The notes beneath the pieces were generated by a model that worked only from the letters and a program-made list of their open reading frames with translations, was not told the origin of the DNA and did no database searches. This document shows, one piece after another, positions 1 through 5,727 of a stretch of DNA of 8,112 nt. The stretch is taken from the NCBI GenBank assembly GCA_051010055.1, contig JBPCVY010000013.1, positions 1-8,112 of the forward strand, in the 5' to 3' direction. The stretch comes from CAJQND01 sp051010055 (GTDB lineage Bacteria > Pseudomonadota > Alphaproteobacteria > Rhizobiales > CAJQND01). The position numbers and the translations under genes are program-made. Positions within the stretch are counted from its first letter, which is position 1; every line of letters starts with the position of its first letter.

Positions 1-54
1 AGAGAATGTCGCGCGTCGTGCAACTTTGTGCGACCTTTTGCTTGCAGGTCTCAT
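1..54 (-). CDS. bamE: 5' end of a divergent gene, probably outer membrane assembly lipoprotein BamE (partial)
   Basis: The minus strand has an ATG at 54-52, preceded six bases upstream by a good ribosome binding site (AAAGGA), and the frame stays open to the window edge. The 18 visible residues, MRPASKRSHKVARRATFS, are strongly basic, as expected for the n-region of a signal peptide or lipoprotein signal. No lipobox or mature domain is visible. The name rests on context: in Hyphomicrobiales the BamE (SmpA/OmlA) gene commonly lies divergent to the ubiquinol-cytochrome c chaperone gene found next door here. BamE is a small outer membrane lipoprotein of the BAM complex that inserts beta-barrel proteins. 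The start and reading frame are reasonably supported. The product is inferred and could be another exported protein. Confidence 0.45.
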   Translation of the reverse strand, partial: MRPASKRSHKVARRATFS

Positions 55-93
55 GCAATGTCCTTTACACCGTCAAACTTCAGCGGGGAATAT

Positions 94-122
94 AATATAC
101 CAATTTCCCGCACCTATCGTAA
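94..122 (-). promoter_or_regulatory. Candidate sigma-70-type promoter for the left-edge minus-strand gene
   Basis: On the minus strand a TTACGA (122-117) is followed after exactly 17 bases by TATATT (99-94), which matches the -10 consensus at five of six positions. The -35 matches at only three. It would place the transcript start about 30 bases upstream of the ATG at 54. The spacer at 55-182 is the only room for promoters of both divergent units. A TTGGCA at 133-138 is a possible plus-strand -35 for the chaperone operon, but no good -10 follows it. Both readings are weak. Confidence 0.3.
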
Positions 123-182
123 TCCGGGCGGATTGGCAATGTTTTTTGCGTGGTTTTCTTTCCCCATGGCAGGTCTTCGACC

Positions 183-737
183 ATGATCTTTGAAAAACTG
201 ATTCGGCGCTTTCAATCAAGTGAGCCAGCCGAAAGAACTGTATATGAATCGATTGTGGCACAGGCGCGGCAACCGGCTTTTTACGCTAACGCCGCCGTTC
301 CCGACACGGTTGATGGCCGTTTCGATATGATTGTTTTGCATTTTTGCCTGCTCATCTTGAGATTTAACAAGGATGGATCAGAAGACGCCAAGAAATTCGG
401 CCAAGGCGTATTCGATGAAATGTTCATGGATATGGACCATTCGCTGCGGGAAATGGGCGTTGGCGATCTGTCTGTGGGCAAAAAGATCAAGAAAATGGCG
501 CGGGTTTTTTATGGCCGCGCGACCGCATATGAAAAGGCGTTCAGCGGGGAAGAAGATGCTGAGGCAAATCTTGCCGAAATGATCAGGCGGAACTTCTTTG
601 ACGGAGCCGAGAACGGGCAGGGCGCAGAAAATATTGCGCGTTATTGTGTTGCGGTTGCCAAACAGCTGGAAAAACAGTCTGTTGGCGACATTCGCAGTGG
701 TAAGATAGAATTCCCCGCAGCAGGGGAATTTGTTTGA
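183..737 (+). CDS. Ubiquinol-cytochrome c chaperone (CBP3/UQCC1 family)
   Basis: This 184-residue protein belongs to the CBP3 family, which helps cytochrome b mature and assemble into the bc1 complex (respiratory complex III); in bacteria it is a cytoplasmic or membrane-associated assembly factor. The family signature is visible: a conserved block around VPDTVDGRFDMIVLHFC (residues 39-55) and a second at about 77-116 (FDEMFMDMDHSLREMGVGD, then a basic KKIKKMARVFYGR stretch). The length is normal for an alphaproteobacterial member. The ATG at 183 was chosen over the in-frame ATG at 150 because homology starts with MIFEKLIRRF, and the 11 extra residues look unrelated; the ribosome binding site (AGG at 171-173) is weak. 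The last codons form one arm of a hairpin leading into the next gene, and the stop TGA overlaps that gene's ATG by one base, which points to translational coupling. Confidence 0.88.
   Translation: MIFEKLIRRFQSSEPAERTVYESIVAQARQPAFYANAAVPDTVDGRFDMIVLHFCLLILRFNKDGSEDAKKFGQGVFDEMFMDMDHSLREMGVGDLSVGKKIKKMARVFYGRATAYEKAFSGEEDAEANLAEMIRRNFFDGAENGQGAENIARYCVAVAKQLEKQSVGDIRSGKIEFPAAGEFV
709..730 (+). promoter_or_regulatory. Hairpin covering the ribosome binding site of the DUF177 gene
   Basis: AATTCCCC (709-716) and GGGGAATT (723-730) are perfect 8-bp inverted arms around a six-base loop, and a flanking G-U pair could extend the stem. The 3' arm includes the purine-rich AGGGGA that is the only plausible ribosome binding site for the ATG at 737. 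The stem therefore lies in the last codons of the upstream gene and would hide the site unless ribosomes translating that gene open it. The bases after the stem (TGTTTG) are not a long enough T tract for a convincing terminator. Confidence 0.5.
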
Positions 738-1315
738 TGATAGATGAAAACAAGCAAAGTGCGCCGCCGGAGCTAAGCCATGTGCTGGGCTTGGGCGAAG
801 TCTCAAAGACCGGCGTTGATGTGGAAATTTCCGCCAACGCCGATGAGCGCGAAGCCCTTGCCGGCCGATATGCGATCGAAAGCGTTGATTCCCTGAATGC
901 AAGTTTGCATGTGCGACCTTGGCGAAAGGAAGGACTGCATGTGAAGGGAACGCTCAAAGCAGAGGTCGAACAAACCTGCGTTGTGTCGCTAGAACCTGTT
1001 AAAGCAACCATCTCCGCGAAGTTTTCGGTTTATTTCCTCCCGGCGGGAGAAAATGACCAAATCACCCACGGTGAGCTTACTTTGGACCCTGAAAGCGAAG
1101 ACGAATTGGATGTTCTGTCCGGTGGCACAATCGATCTGGGCGAAGTCGTGGCAGAGCAGCTTGCGGTAAGGCTTGACCCTTATCCGCGCAAGCCGGGAAT
1201 TGATGCAAGTTCTGTTTTGAAAGAAACCGATGCAAACGGCGATAGCGAAAAGCCAAATCCCTTTGATGTGCTCAAAAGCATAAAAGGGGCAGGTCAGAAA
1301 GATATTAAAAGCTGA
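737..1315 (+). CDS. yceD: DUF177 / YceD-family protein (23S rRNA accumulation protein)
   Basis: This 192-residue soluble protein belongs to the YceD/DUF177 family. Members are tied to accumulation of large ribosomal subunit rRNA in plants and bacteria and are typically encoded just before plsX, or before rpmF-plsX in enterobacteria. The middle shows the expected core: TCVVSLEPV (residues 80-88), where many relatives have a Cys-x-x-Cys pair and this one keeps only Cys81, with Ser84 in the second place. An acidic segment (DPESEDELDVLSGG, about 117-130) follows, then DLGEVVAEQLAVRLDPYPRKPG (about 133-154), the family's most conserved helix and tail. The ATG at 737 is preferred to the overlapping TTG at 734. 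It overlaps the upstream stop by one base, and its ribosome binding site sits in the hairpin at 709-730. There is no rpmF between it and plsX. Confidence 0.85.
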   Translation: MIDENKQSAPPELSHVLGLGEVSKTGVDVEISANADEREALAGRYAIESVDSLNASLHVRPWRKEGLHVKGTLKAEVEQTCVVSLEPVKATISAKFSVYFLPAGENDQITHGELTLDPESEDELDVLSGGTIDLGEVVAEQLAVRLDPYPRKPGIDASSVLKETDANGDSEKPNPFDVLKSIKGAGQKDIKS

Positions 1316-1386
1316 TAATAATTATAACATTTTCGGGCCGCATTGGGGTAGATTGCCCATGGGCTTCGGGGAACTAGTGGGGGGCG

Positions 1387-1416
1387 CCGGTCCTGTTCAT
1401 GGCTGCATGACACCGG
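1387..1416 (+). promoter_or_regulatory. Imperfect hairpin in the plsX leader
   Basis: In the 119-base gap before plsX, CCGG (1387-1390) pairs with CCGG (1413-1416), and TGTTCATG (1394-1401) pairs with CATGACA (1406-1412) apart from one bulged T, leaving a GCTG loop and a three-base bulge on the 5' side. The structure ends about 18 bases before the ATG at 1435, just ahead of purine-rich ribosome binding sequence (GGGGAAGG and GGCGGA). It has no T tract, so it is not an intrinsic terminator. A shorter palindrome, GCCCATGGGC, lies slightly upstream. The role is unknown. Confidence 0.35.
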
Positions 1417-1434
1417 GGAAGGCTGGCGGAATTA

Positions 1435-2499
1435 ATGACGAAAGAGATTACAGTCGCAATTGATGCGATGGGCGGCGATCAAGGAGCTGAGGTCACGGTG
1501 CCAGGTGTTAGTCTGGCATCTGAGCGTCACCCGAATGCGCGATTTGTGCTCGTAGGCGACGAAGCTGCGATTAACAAGAACCTTGAGAAATTTGAACATC
1601 TAAGGCAGGTGTCGCGTGTCGTTCATGCGGAAGTGCAAATCGCGATGGATGCACGGCCCAGCCAAGCCCTGCGCTCTGGCCGCAACTCGTCAAGCATGTG
1701 GAAAGCCATTGATGTGGTGAAGAAAGGCGAGGCAGATGTTGCGGTTTCTGCTGGCAATACCGGCGCCCTCATGGCCATGGCGAAGGTCATATTGAAAATG
1801 ATGGCGGAAATTGAACGCCCGGCCATTGCCGCGATTTGGCCAACATTGCGTGGTGAAAGCATCGTCCTTGATGTCGGCGCGACGATTGGCGCTGATGCCA
1901 AGCAGCTCGTTGACTTCGCGGTGATGGGCGAGGCCATGGCCAGATCACTGTTCGGGCTGAAAACGCCAACCGTTGGATTGCTGAACATTGGTGAAGAAGA
2001 GGTCAAAGGCATAGAAGCGGTGAAAGAGGCTGGGGCAATTTTGCGGAACTCCGATCTGCCGATCGAATATTATGGCTTTGTTGAAGGCAATGACATAGGC
2101 AAGGGAACTGTCGATGTTGTTGTTTCTGAAGGGTTTTCCGGCAATATCGCATTAAAGACGGCAGAGGGCACCGCAACCCAGATTGCAGACTACTTGCGTG
2201 CGGCCATGCGCCGTAGCTTGTTGACAAAGCTGGGTTACTTCTTTGCGCGCGGGGCATTTAATGCTCTACGCAGCAAGCTCGATCCGAGAACGATGAACGG
2301 CGGTGTTTTTCTTGGATTGAACGGAATTGTAGTGAAAAGTCACGGCGGTACGGATGAATTGGGTTTTGCACATGCCGTCGACTTAGGAATTGATATGGCA
2401 GAATCAGGTCTGATCTCCCGTATAGCTAGGGATATCGAAAAGAGCCACAGCCAGATGGCTGAACTTGAAGCCGCTCTTGAAACAGAAGATCAGAACTAG
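1435..2499 (+). CDS. plsX: Phosphate acyltransferase PlsX
   Basis: PlsX converts acyl-ACP and inorganic phosphate to acyl-phosphate, the donor that PlsY uses to acylate glycerol-3-phosphate at the start of phospholipid synthesis; it is a peripheral membrane enzyme. The 354-residue product has the normal length and recognisable family blocks: an N-terminal strand into DAMGGDQGAE (residues 10-19), SQALRSGRNSSSMWKAI (76-92), VSAGNTGALMAMAK (104-117), the IAAIWPTLRGESIVLDVGA segment (131-149), EGFSGNIALKTAEGT (232-246) and NGIVVKSHGGTDELGF (296-311). The ATG has a ribosome binding site (GGCGGA) a few bases upstream. fabH follows 29 bases later, which fits co-transcription and joint control of membrane lipid supply. 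The C-terminal 20 residues are acidic and helical. Nothing is missing or broken. Confidence 0.97.
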   Translation: MTKEITVAIDAMGGDQGAEVTVPGVSLASERHPNARFVLVGDEAAINKNLEKFEHLRQVSRVVHAEVQIAMDARPSQALRSGRNSSSMWKAIDVVKKGEADVAVSAGNTGALMAMAKVILKMMAEIERPAIAAIWPTLRGESIVLDVGATIGADAKQLVDFAVMGEAMARSLFGLKTPTVGLLNIGEEEVKGIEAVKEAGAILRNSDLPIEYYGFVEGNDIGKGTVDVVVSEGFSGNIALKTAEGTATQIADYLRAAMRRSLLTKLGYFFARGAFNALRSKLDPRTMNGGVFLGLNGIVVKSHGGTDELGFAHAVDLGIDMAESGLISRIARDIEKSHSQMAELEAALETEDQN

Positions 2500-2528
2500 G
2501 TCAGATAGACCTTGGGGCAAGAAAGCGA

Positions 2529-3500
2529 ATGTTAAGATCGGTTGTGCGTGGGCTGGGTTCATACCTGCCTGAAAAAATTGTAACCAACCAGGAAATTGCT
2601 AAGACGGTAGACACCAGCGATGATTGGATCGTTGAGCGGACCGGCATCCGGGCCCGCCACATCGCAGCTGAGGGTGAGTTGACATCTGATCTTGCGGTTG
2701 CCGCCGCGAACAATGCGCTGGAAGATGCCAGGCTCTCCGCCCAGGACATCCAGCTGATAATCGTTGCCACATCAACGCCGGATAATACTTTTCCCGCCAC
2801 AGCCGCCGCTGTTCAGCAACGGTTGGGCATTACCCATGGCGCGGCATTTGACTTGCAGGCAGTTTGCTCTGGCTTCGTTTTTGCTATGGCAACAGCAGAT
2901 AACTTCATCAAAGCCGGCCAGTACAAACGGGTTCTGGTCATAGGAGCGGAGACGTTCTCGCGCATTCTGGACTGGGAAGACCGGACAACATGCGTTCTTT
3001 TCGGTGATGGCGCAGGCGCCGTTGTGTTGGAGGCTGAGGAGGGAACAGGGACTTTGGAAGACAGGGGAATTTTCTCTTCTCATCTGCGCTCTGATGGCCG
3101 CTATTATGACAAGCTTTTTGTTGACGGCGGGCCGTCACGTTCCACCAAAGTCGGCCATTTGCGGATGGAGGGCCGTGAGGTTTTCCGCCATGCCGTTGGC
3201 AACATTTCTTCCATCATGCAAAAGGCGCTGGACGAGCATGGTTTCAAGCCGACTGACATTGATTGGTTTGTGCCCCATCAGGCGAACAAGCGCATTCTCG
3301 ATGGCACTGCCCGAAAGTTCGGCATGACCGAGGATAGGGTCATTGTCACTGTAGACCGGCACGGCAACACATCTGCTGCTTCAATTCCTCTTGCGTTGGA
3401 CGTGGCGGTGAAAGATGGCCGCATCAAACGCGGCGATTTGGTGCTTCTCGAAGCAATGGGTGGCGGCTTCACCTGGGGTTCAGTCATTCTTCGGTGGTAG
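2529..3500 (+). CDS. fabH: 3-oxoacyl-[acyl-carrier-protein] synthase III (FabH)
   Basis: FabH condenses acetyl-CoA (or another short acyl-CoA) with malonyl-ACP, the first step of type II fatty acid synthesis in the cytoplasm. The 323-residue protein has the thiolase fold markers and an intact catalytic triad: Cys113 in LQAVCSGFVFA, His250 in WFVPHQANKRI and Asn280 in DRHGNTSAAS. Other family marks are DDWIVERTGIRARH (residues 31-44), CVLFGDGAGAVVL (155-167) and the C-terminal EAMGGGFTWGSVILRW (308-323). The length is typical. The ATG at 2529 is the only sensible start, since homology begins at MLRSVVRGLGSYLPE, and a GGGG-containing stretch lies upstream. It probably shares a transcript with plsX. 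The gene ends at an AT-rich spacer without an obvious terminator hairpin. Confidence 0.97.
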   Translation: MLRSVVRGLGSYLPEKIVTNQEIAKTVDTSDDWIVERTGIRARHIAAEGELTSDLAVAAANNALEDARLSAQDIQLIIVATSTPDNTFPATAAAVQQRLGITHGAAFDLQAVCSGFVFAMATADNFIKAGQYKRVLVIGAETFSRILDWEDRTTCVLFGDGAGAVVLEAEEGTGTLEDRGIFSSHLRSDGRYYDKLFVDGGPSRSTKVGHLRMEGREVFRHAVGNISSIMQKALDEHGFKPTDIDWFVPHQANKRILDGTARKFGMTEDRVIVTVDRHGNTSAASIPLALDVAVKDGRIKRGDLVLLEAMGGGFTWGSVILRW

Positions 3501-3512
3501 AAAATTTATTTA

Positions 3513-3525
3513 TTTCAATAATTTA
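3513..3525 (+). promoter_or_regulatory. Candidate IHF binding site upstream of ihfA
   Basis: The bases TTTCAATAATTTA match the enterobacterial IHF consensus WATCAANNNNTTR at all fixed positions except one (T in place of the second A). The site lies in the very AT-rich stretch just after fabH, about 75 bases upstream of the ihfA -35 box. IHF sites usually have a flanking AT tract, and ihfA is autoregulated in E. coli. Because the surrounding 50 bases are mostly A and T, chance matches are likely, so this is only suggestive. Confidence 0.25.
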
Positions 3526-3599
3526 ATAGAATATTTTTATAAAAAATGTTAAGTAAACGCCGGAACTGGTTTGTGAATCGGTTATTTTGAAGGGAACTC

Positions 3600-3628
3600 T
3601 TGACCCGGTAGCCCCTGAGCCATAATCT
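3600..3628 (+). promoter_or_regulatory. Probable sigma-70-type promoter of ihfA
   Basis: TTGACC (3600-3605) matches the -35 consensus at five of six positions. It is followed at 17 bases by TAATCT (3623-3628), or at 15 bases by the better -10 match CATAAT (3621-3626). Either choice leaves an untranslated leader of about 45-50 bases before the ATG at 3681. This is the strongest promoter-like signal in the 180-base gap after fabH and suggests ihfA is transcribed at least partly on its own. The rest of that gap is AT-rich and holds only a weak AT hairpin near 3532-3547. Confidence 0.5.
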
Positions 3629-3680
3629 CATGGGAAGGTTTTGGCGTGAAAAGTCTTGAAAAAAAAGAGGGGAAGGCGTT

Positions 3681-3986
3681 ATGGGAGGCAAAACTTTAAC
3701 GCGCGCGGATTTGAGCGAGTCAGTACACCGAAATGTAGGTCTGTCCCGAACAGAATCAGCTGATCTTGTGAAGTCCGTTCTGGATACGATTTCAGAAAGT
3801 GTCGTGCGTGGCGAGACGGTAAAATTATCTTCTTTTGGCACATTTATGGTGCGGCACAAAAATGGCCGGATTGGCCGTAACCCGAAAACGGGTGAAGAAG
3901 TTCCGATAACCCCAAGGCGGGTTCTGGTGTTCAGGCCCAGTCATGTGTTGAAAGATCAAGTTAATACCGGCGAATCCGGCGAATAA
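3681..3986 (+). CDS. ihfA: Integration host factor subunit alpha
   Basis: IHF-alpha pairs with IHF-beta to form a nucleoid protein that binds specific sites and bends DNA sharply, acting in transcription, replication and recombination. The 101-residue product has the HU/IHF fold in full: an N-terminal helical part beginning KTLTRADLSESVHRNVGLSR (residues 4-23), the SSFGTFMVR turn (50-58), and the beta-arm GRIGRNPKTGEEVPI (62-76) with Pro68 at the tip, the residue that intercalates into DNA. The TLTRADL opening and the fabH-ihfA-merR context separate it from HU and IHF-beta. A strong ribosome binding site (GAGGGGAAGG) precedes the ATG. The C-terminus (VNTGESGE) is encoded by a tandem 9-base repeat. 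The gene has its own promoter in the spacer, possibly with an IHF site for autoregulation. Confidence 0.95.
   Translation: MGGKTLTRADLSESVHRNVGLSRTESADLVKSVLDTISESVVRGETVKLSSFGTFMVRHKNGRIGRNPKTGEEVPITPRRVLVFRPSHVLKDQVNTGESGE
3967..3984 (+). repeat. Two tandem copies of a 9-base unit at the 3' end of ihfA
   Basis: CCGGCGAAT occurs twice head to tail (3967-3975 and 3976-3984), and a degenerate third copy (CGTCGAAT) follows just after the stop codon. The unit encodes the GES-GE end of IHF-alpha, so the copy number sets the length of the flexible tail outside the DNA-binding fold. It is most simply replication slippage with no known function. Confidence 0.5.
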
Positions 3987-4039
3987 TCGTCGAATCACGG
4001 AATAATCTGTAGGATATTTTTCCCATTAGAAGACCGAGT

Positions 4040-4068
4040 TTGACATTCCAGGCTTTGAAAGCAATGAA
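4040..4068 (+). promoter_or_regulatory. Candidate promoter of the MerR gene
   Basis: A perfect -35 box, TTGACA (4040-4045), lies in the 94-base gap after ihfA. Seventeen bases on, AATGAA (4063-4068) is a poor -10 with three of six matches. A start of transcription near 4075 would leave a leader of only a few bases before the GTG at 4081, so the message would be almost leaderless. The -35 is convincing by eye; the promoter as a whole is not certain, and readthrough from ihfA is also possible. Confidence 0.35.
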
Positions 4069-4080
4069 GCGAGGCGCGGC

Positions 4081-4533
4081 GTGGAAAAATCTCCTGAAGC
4101 ATTTCGAACCATAAGCGAAGTTGGTACGGACCTTGACGTTCCCCAGCATGTGCTGCGCTTTTGGGAAACCAAGTTCAGCCAAATCAAGCCAATGAAGCGG
4201 GCCGGCGGGCGCCGCTACTACCGTCCAAACGATGTGGATTTGCTGCGGGGCATCCGGCATTTGCTCTACGGTGAAGGTTACACCATCAAGGGTGTGCAAA
4301 AGCTTCTGCGGGAAAATGGGGCAACTTTTGCAATCGAAGTGGGGCGCACAGGTGCGCTTCCCGCTGCTGCGGCCCAGGCAGCCAGCGAAGGCGCGAAAGG
4401 CGGAGGTGTTGAGGCCCGGCCCGCTGCAAAGGTAGAGCAATCACCTTCAGAGCTTGGTGAAAAGCAAAGAGATGCGCTGAACAAAGCGCTGAAAGAACTC
4501 GAAGCCGCCCGCACGTTGCTCGCAACTTCGTAA
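4081..4533 (+). CDS. MerR-family transcriptional regulator
   Basis: This 150-residue protein has an N-terminal winged-helix MerR DNA-binding domain. TISEVGTDLDVPQHVLRFWE (residues 10-29) is the helix-turn-helix, and GGRRYYRPNDVDLLRGIRHL (42-61) is the wing and following helix with the RRYYRP signature. GYTIKGVQKLLRENG (66-80) starts the third helix. Beyond residue 80 there is an Ala/Gly/Pro-rich linker and a helical end (KQRDALNKALKELEAARTLL, about 128-147) that could form the dimer coiled coil; there is no effector-binding domain. It matches the regulator that usually follows ihfA in Hyphomicrobiales, whose targets are not known to me. The start is GTG at 4081, because homologues start at MEKSPEAFRT and the ATG at 4064 is out of frame. 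Regulation of its ihfA-fabH neighbours is possible but not shown. Confidence 0.9.
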   Translation: MEKSPEAFRTISEVGTDLDVPQHVLRFWETKFSQIKPMKRAGGRRYYRPNDVDLLRGIRHLLYGEGYTIKGVQKLLRENGATFAIEVGRTGALPAAAAQAASEGAKGGGVEARPAAKVEQSPSELGEKQRDALNKALKELEAARTLLATS

Positions 4534-4554
4534 TCTCTCCAGAAGTAGTTTTTT
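4525..4554 (+). terminator. Weak terminator-like structure after the MerR gene
   Basis: ACTTC (4525-4529) and GAAGT (4542-4546) can form a 5-bp stem with a 12-base loop, followed by a run of six T at 4549-4554. The stop codon of the MerR gene is inside the loop. The stem is short and low in GC, so this is a marginal intrinsic terminator, but it sits where one is expected in the 36-base gap between convergent genes. A perfect palindrome, GGCGCTAGCGCT without its first and last pairs, overlaps the stop of the opposite gene. Confidence 0.3.
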
Positions 4555-4569
4555 GATTGCCAACCGGCG

Positions 4570-5634
4570 CTAGCGCTGATCAGAGCACTCTGCCGATCTT
4601 ACCGATTTCATCCCCATACAATCAGGCTGATTTTTATCAATCAGTTCGTCTGACTTGTTGGTGATGACCAGTGGGGTGGTTTTCACCACTTGCTGTGCGG
4701 GTTTCCTGGTTACGGCGGCGACACGGCGCTTCTTCGCCGGTTTCTTGGTTTTCTTCCGCTTGCTGACGACCTTCCGCTTCTTTTTTTTCTTCTTTTTCAT
4801 CGTTTTCTTAGGAGCAGGATTTTCAGCCTTTACCTTGCGGTCAGGCTTTGCAGCTGTTGGTTCGATCTTGGCGGCAAGTTGCTTTTGCACTTCCTGCATC
4901 AAGACCGAATCAACCGGTGCGACCGCCGGTTCTTCCAGAACAGGTGCGGTGCGTCTGAAGGGAGGATTTCCCTCCGGGGTGGGGCGTGTATAGAAATGCT
5001 CAGAATAGCGCGGCGCCTTCAGTTTGAGATTTTCAAACGACGACAGCAATTCGGAACTATCCTTTTCCTCCGGCAATGCCGTTTCGGTTTCTACTGTCTT
5101 TTGAACGATAGAGCCCACCGCAGGCCGGTACATGAAAGCAAGCATGATTGCAGCGATTGTGATGCTGGAAAACGTTACCGCCGCACACAGCATGTGCATT
5201 CCTGAACGGCTAAAGAAACCGGCGATCTTCCGGTGCCGGGCAGCCAGATAGCTGAGCGTCAAAAGAACCGATGCAATCAGTGCCCAGGCGCAGATGAAAA
5301 CGACCGCGCTTTGCTGTGAAATATTACTTCGGACCATTTCAACGCCGGCAAACCCAAGACCGGCAATGCTGGAAATGAAAATTGTCGCAACGAATGGCCC
5401 CGAAATATCCGTTCCCCGATTGATTGGCCGTTGTCCTGAGGGCCGCTCAGCCTTTTCTGCGGTTCCTGTTTTTCCAGCTTGCGCAGGTATTTGCTCTGAA
5501 TTTTCGTTTTTTGAAACTGGCAGCACATCGTGCTTTTTCACCGCCGGGCGCGGTGCGTCGTCATCAATGTCGAGTATTTCAATTTTTTCTGGACCCGGTT
5601 CGCTGGCCGGGCTGGAGGTTGTTTGTCCGTTCAT
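4570..5634 (-). CDS. Unrecognised membrane protein with three membrane segments and a lysine-rich C-terminal tail
   Basis: I do not recognise a family for this 354-residue protein. Residues 1-77 are hydrophilic, rich in Pro, Glu and Asp, and probably disordered. Three hydrophobic segments follow at about 78-101, 109-133 and 147-169. The loop between the second and third (AARHRKIAGFFSRSG) is basic, so the positive-inside rule puts it and the N-terminus in the cytoplasm and the C-terminal 185 residues in the periplasm. That tail has a region rich in Pro and Glu, then a polycationic stretch at about 277-307 dominated by Lys and Arg, and two cysteines (339, 350) near the end. The ATG at 5634 has a close purine-rich ribosome binding site (GGAGAGGG). 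It converges on the MerR gene and diverges from the 70-residue gene. Function unknown; a cell-envelope role is conceivable. The long lysine codon run contains eight consecutive A bases. Confidence 0.75.
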   Translation of the reverse strand: MNGQTTSSPASEPGPEKIEILDIDDDAPRPAVKKHDVLPVSKNENSEQIPAQAGKTGTAEKAERPSGQRPINRGTDISGPFVATIFISSIAGLGFAGVEMVRSNISQQSAVVFICAWALIASVLLTLSYLAARHRKIAGFFSRSGMHMLCAAVTFSSITIAAIMLAFMYRPAVGSIVQKTVETETALPEEKDSSELLSSFENLKLKAPRYSEHFYTRPTPEGNPPFRRTAPVLEEPAVAPVDSVLMQEVQKQLAAKIEPTAAKPDRKVKAENPAPKKTMKKKKKKKRKVVSKRKKTKKPAKKRRVAAVTRKPAQQVVKTTPLVITNKSDELIDKNQPDCMGMKSVRSAECSDQR

Positions 5635-5663
5635 CTTCCCTCTCCGTCTTCTCCCCAGCCGCC

Positions 5664-5692
5664 ATTATGGTTAATGATCGGCTTGACGACAG
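5664..5692 (-). promoter_or_regulatory. Weak candidate promoter for the three-segment membrane protein gene
   Basis: On the minus strand CATAAT (5669-5664) matches the -10 consensus at five positions and is preceded by 17 bases and CTGTCG (5692-5687), a -35 with three matches. It would leave a leader of about 25 bases before the ATG at 5634. The low -35 score makes this tentative. Confidence 0.25.
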
Positions 5693-5727
5693 AACGGCGT
5701 CATGAAGGCGGGAAAAGGACATTTTCA

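Noticed and set aside
48..76. TTGACG on the minus strand (76-71) as -35 of the left-edge gene
   Set aside because: Its -10 (TGAGAC) is poor and would fall inside the coding region that begins at 54.
150..182. In-frame upstream ATG giving a chaperone longer by 11 residues
   Set aside because: The extra residues (MVFFPHGRSST) do not resemble the family, while MIFEKLIRRF at 183 fits the usual start.
734..736. TTG start for the DUF177 gene
   Set aside because: The immediately following ATG at 737 is the stronger start and gives the classic TGATG overlap.
378..1011. Minus-strand open frames across the chaperone and DUF177 genes
   Set aside because: They are reverse-strand shadows, rich in Arg, Ser and His and lacking domains, over well-supported plus-strand genes.
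4064..4066. ATG upstream of the MerR gene
   Set aside because: It is out of frame with the MerR domain; GTG at 4081 matches where homology begins.
4655..5705. Plus-strand open frames opposite the three-segment membrane protein, including Phe-rich ones
   Set aside because: The Phe-rich composition is the mirror of the lysine codons on the other strand; no ribosome binding sites or domains.
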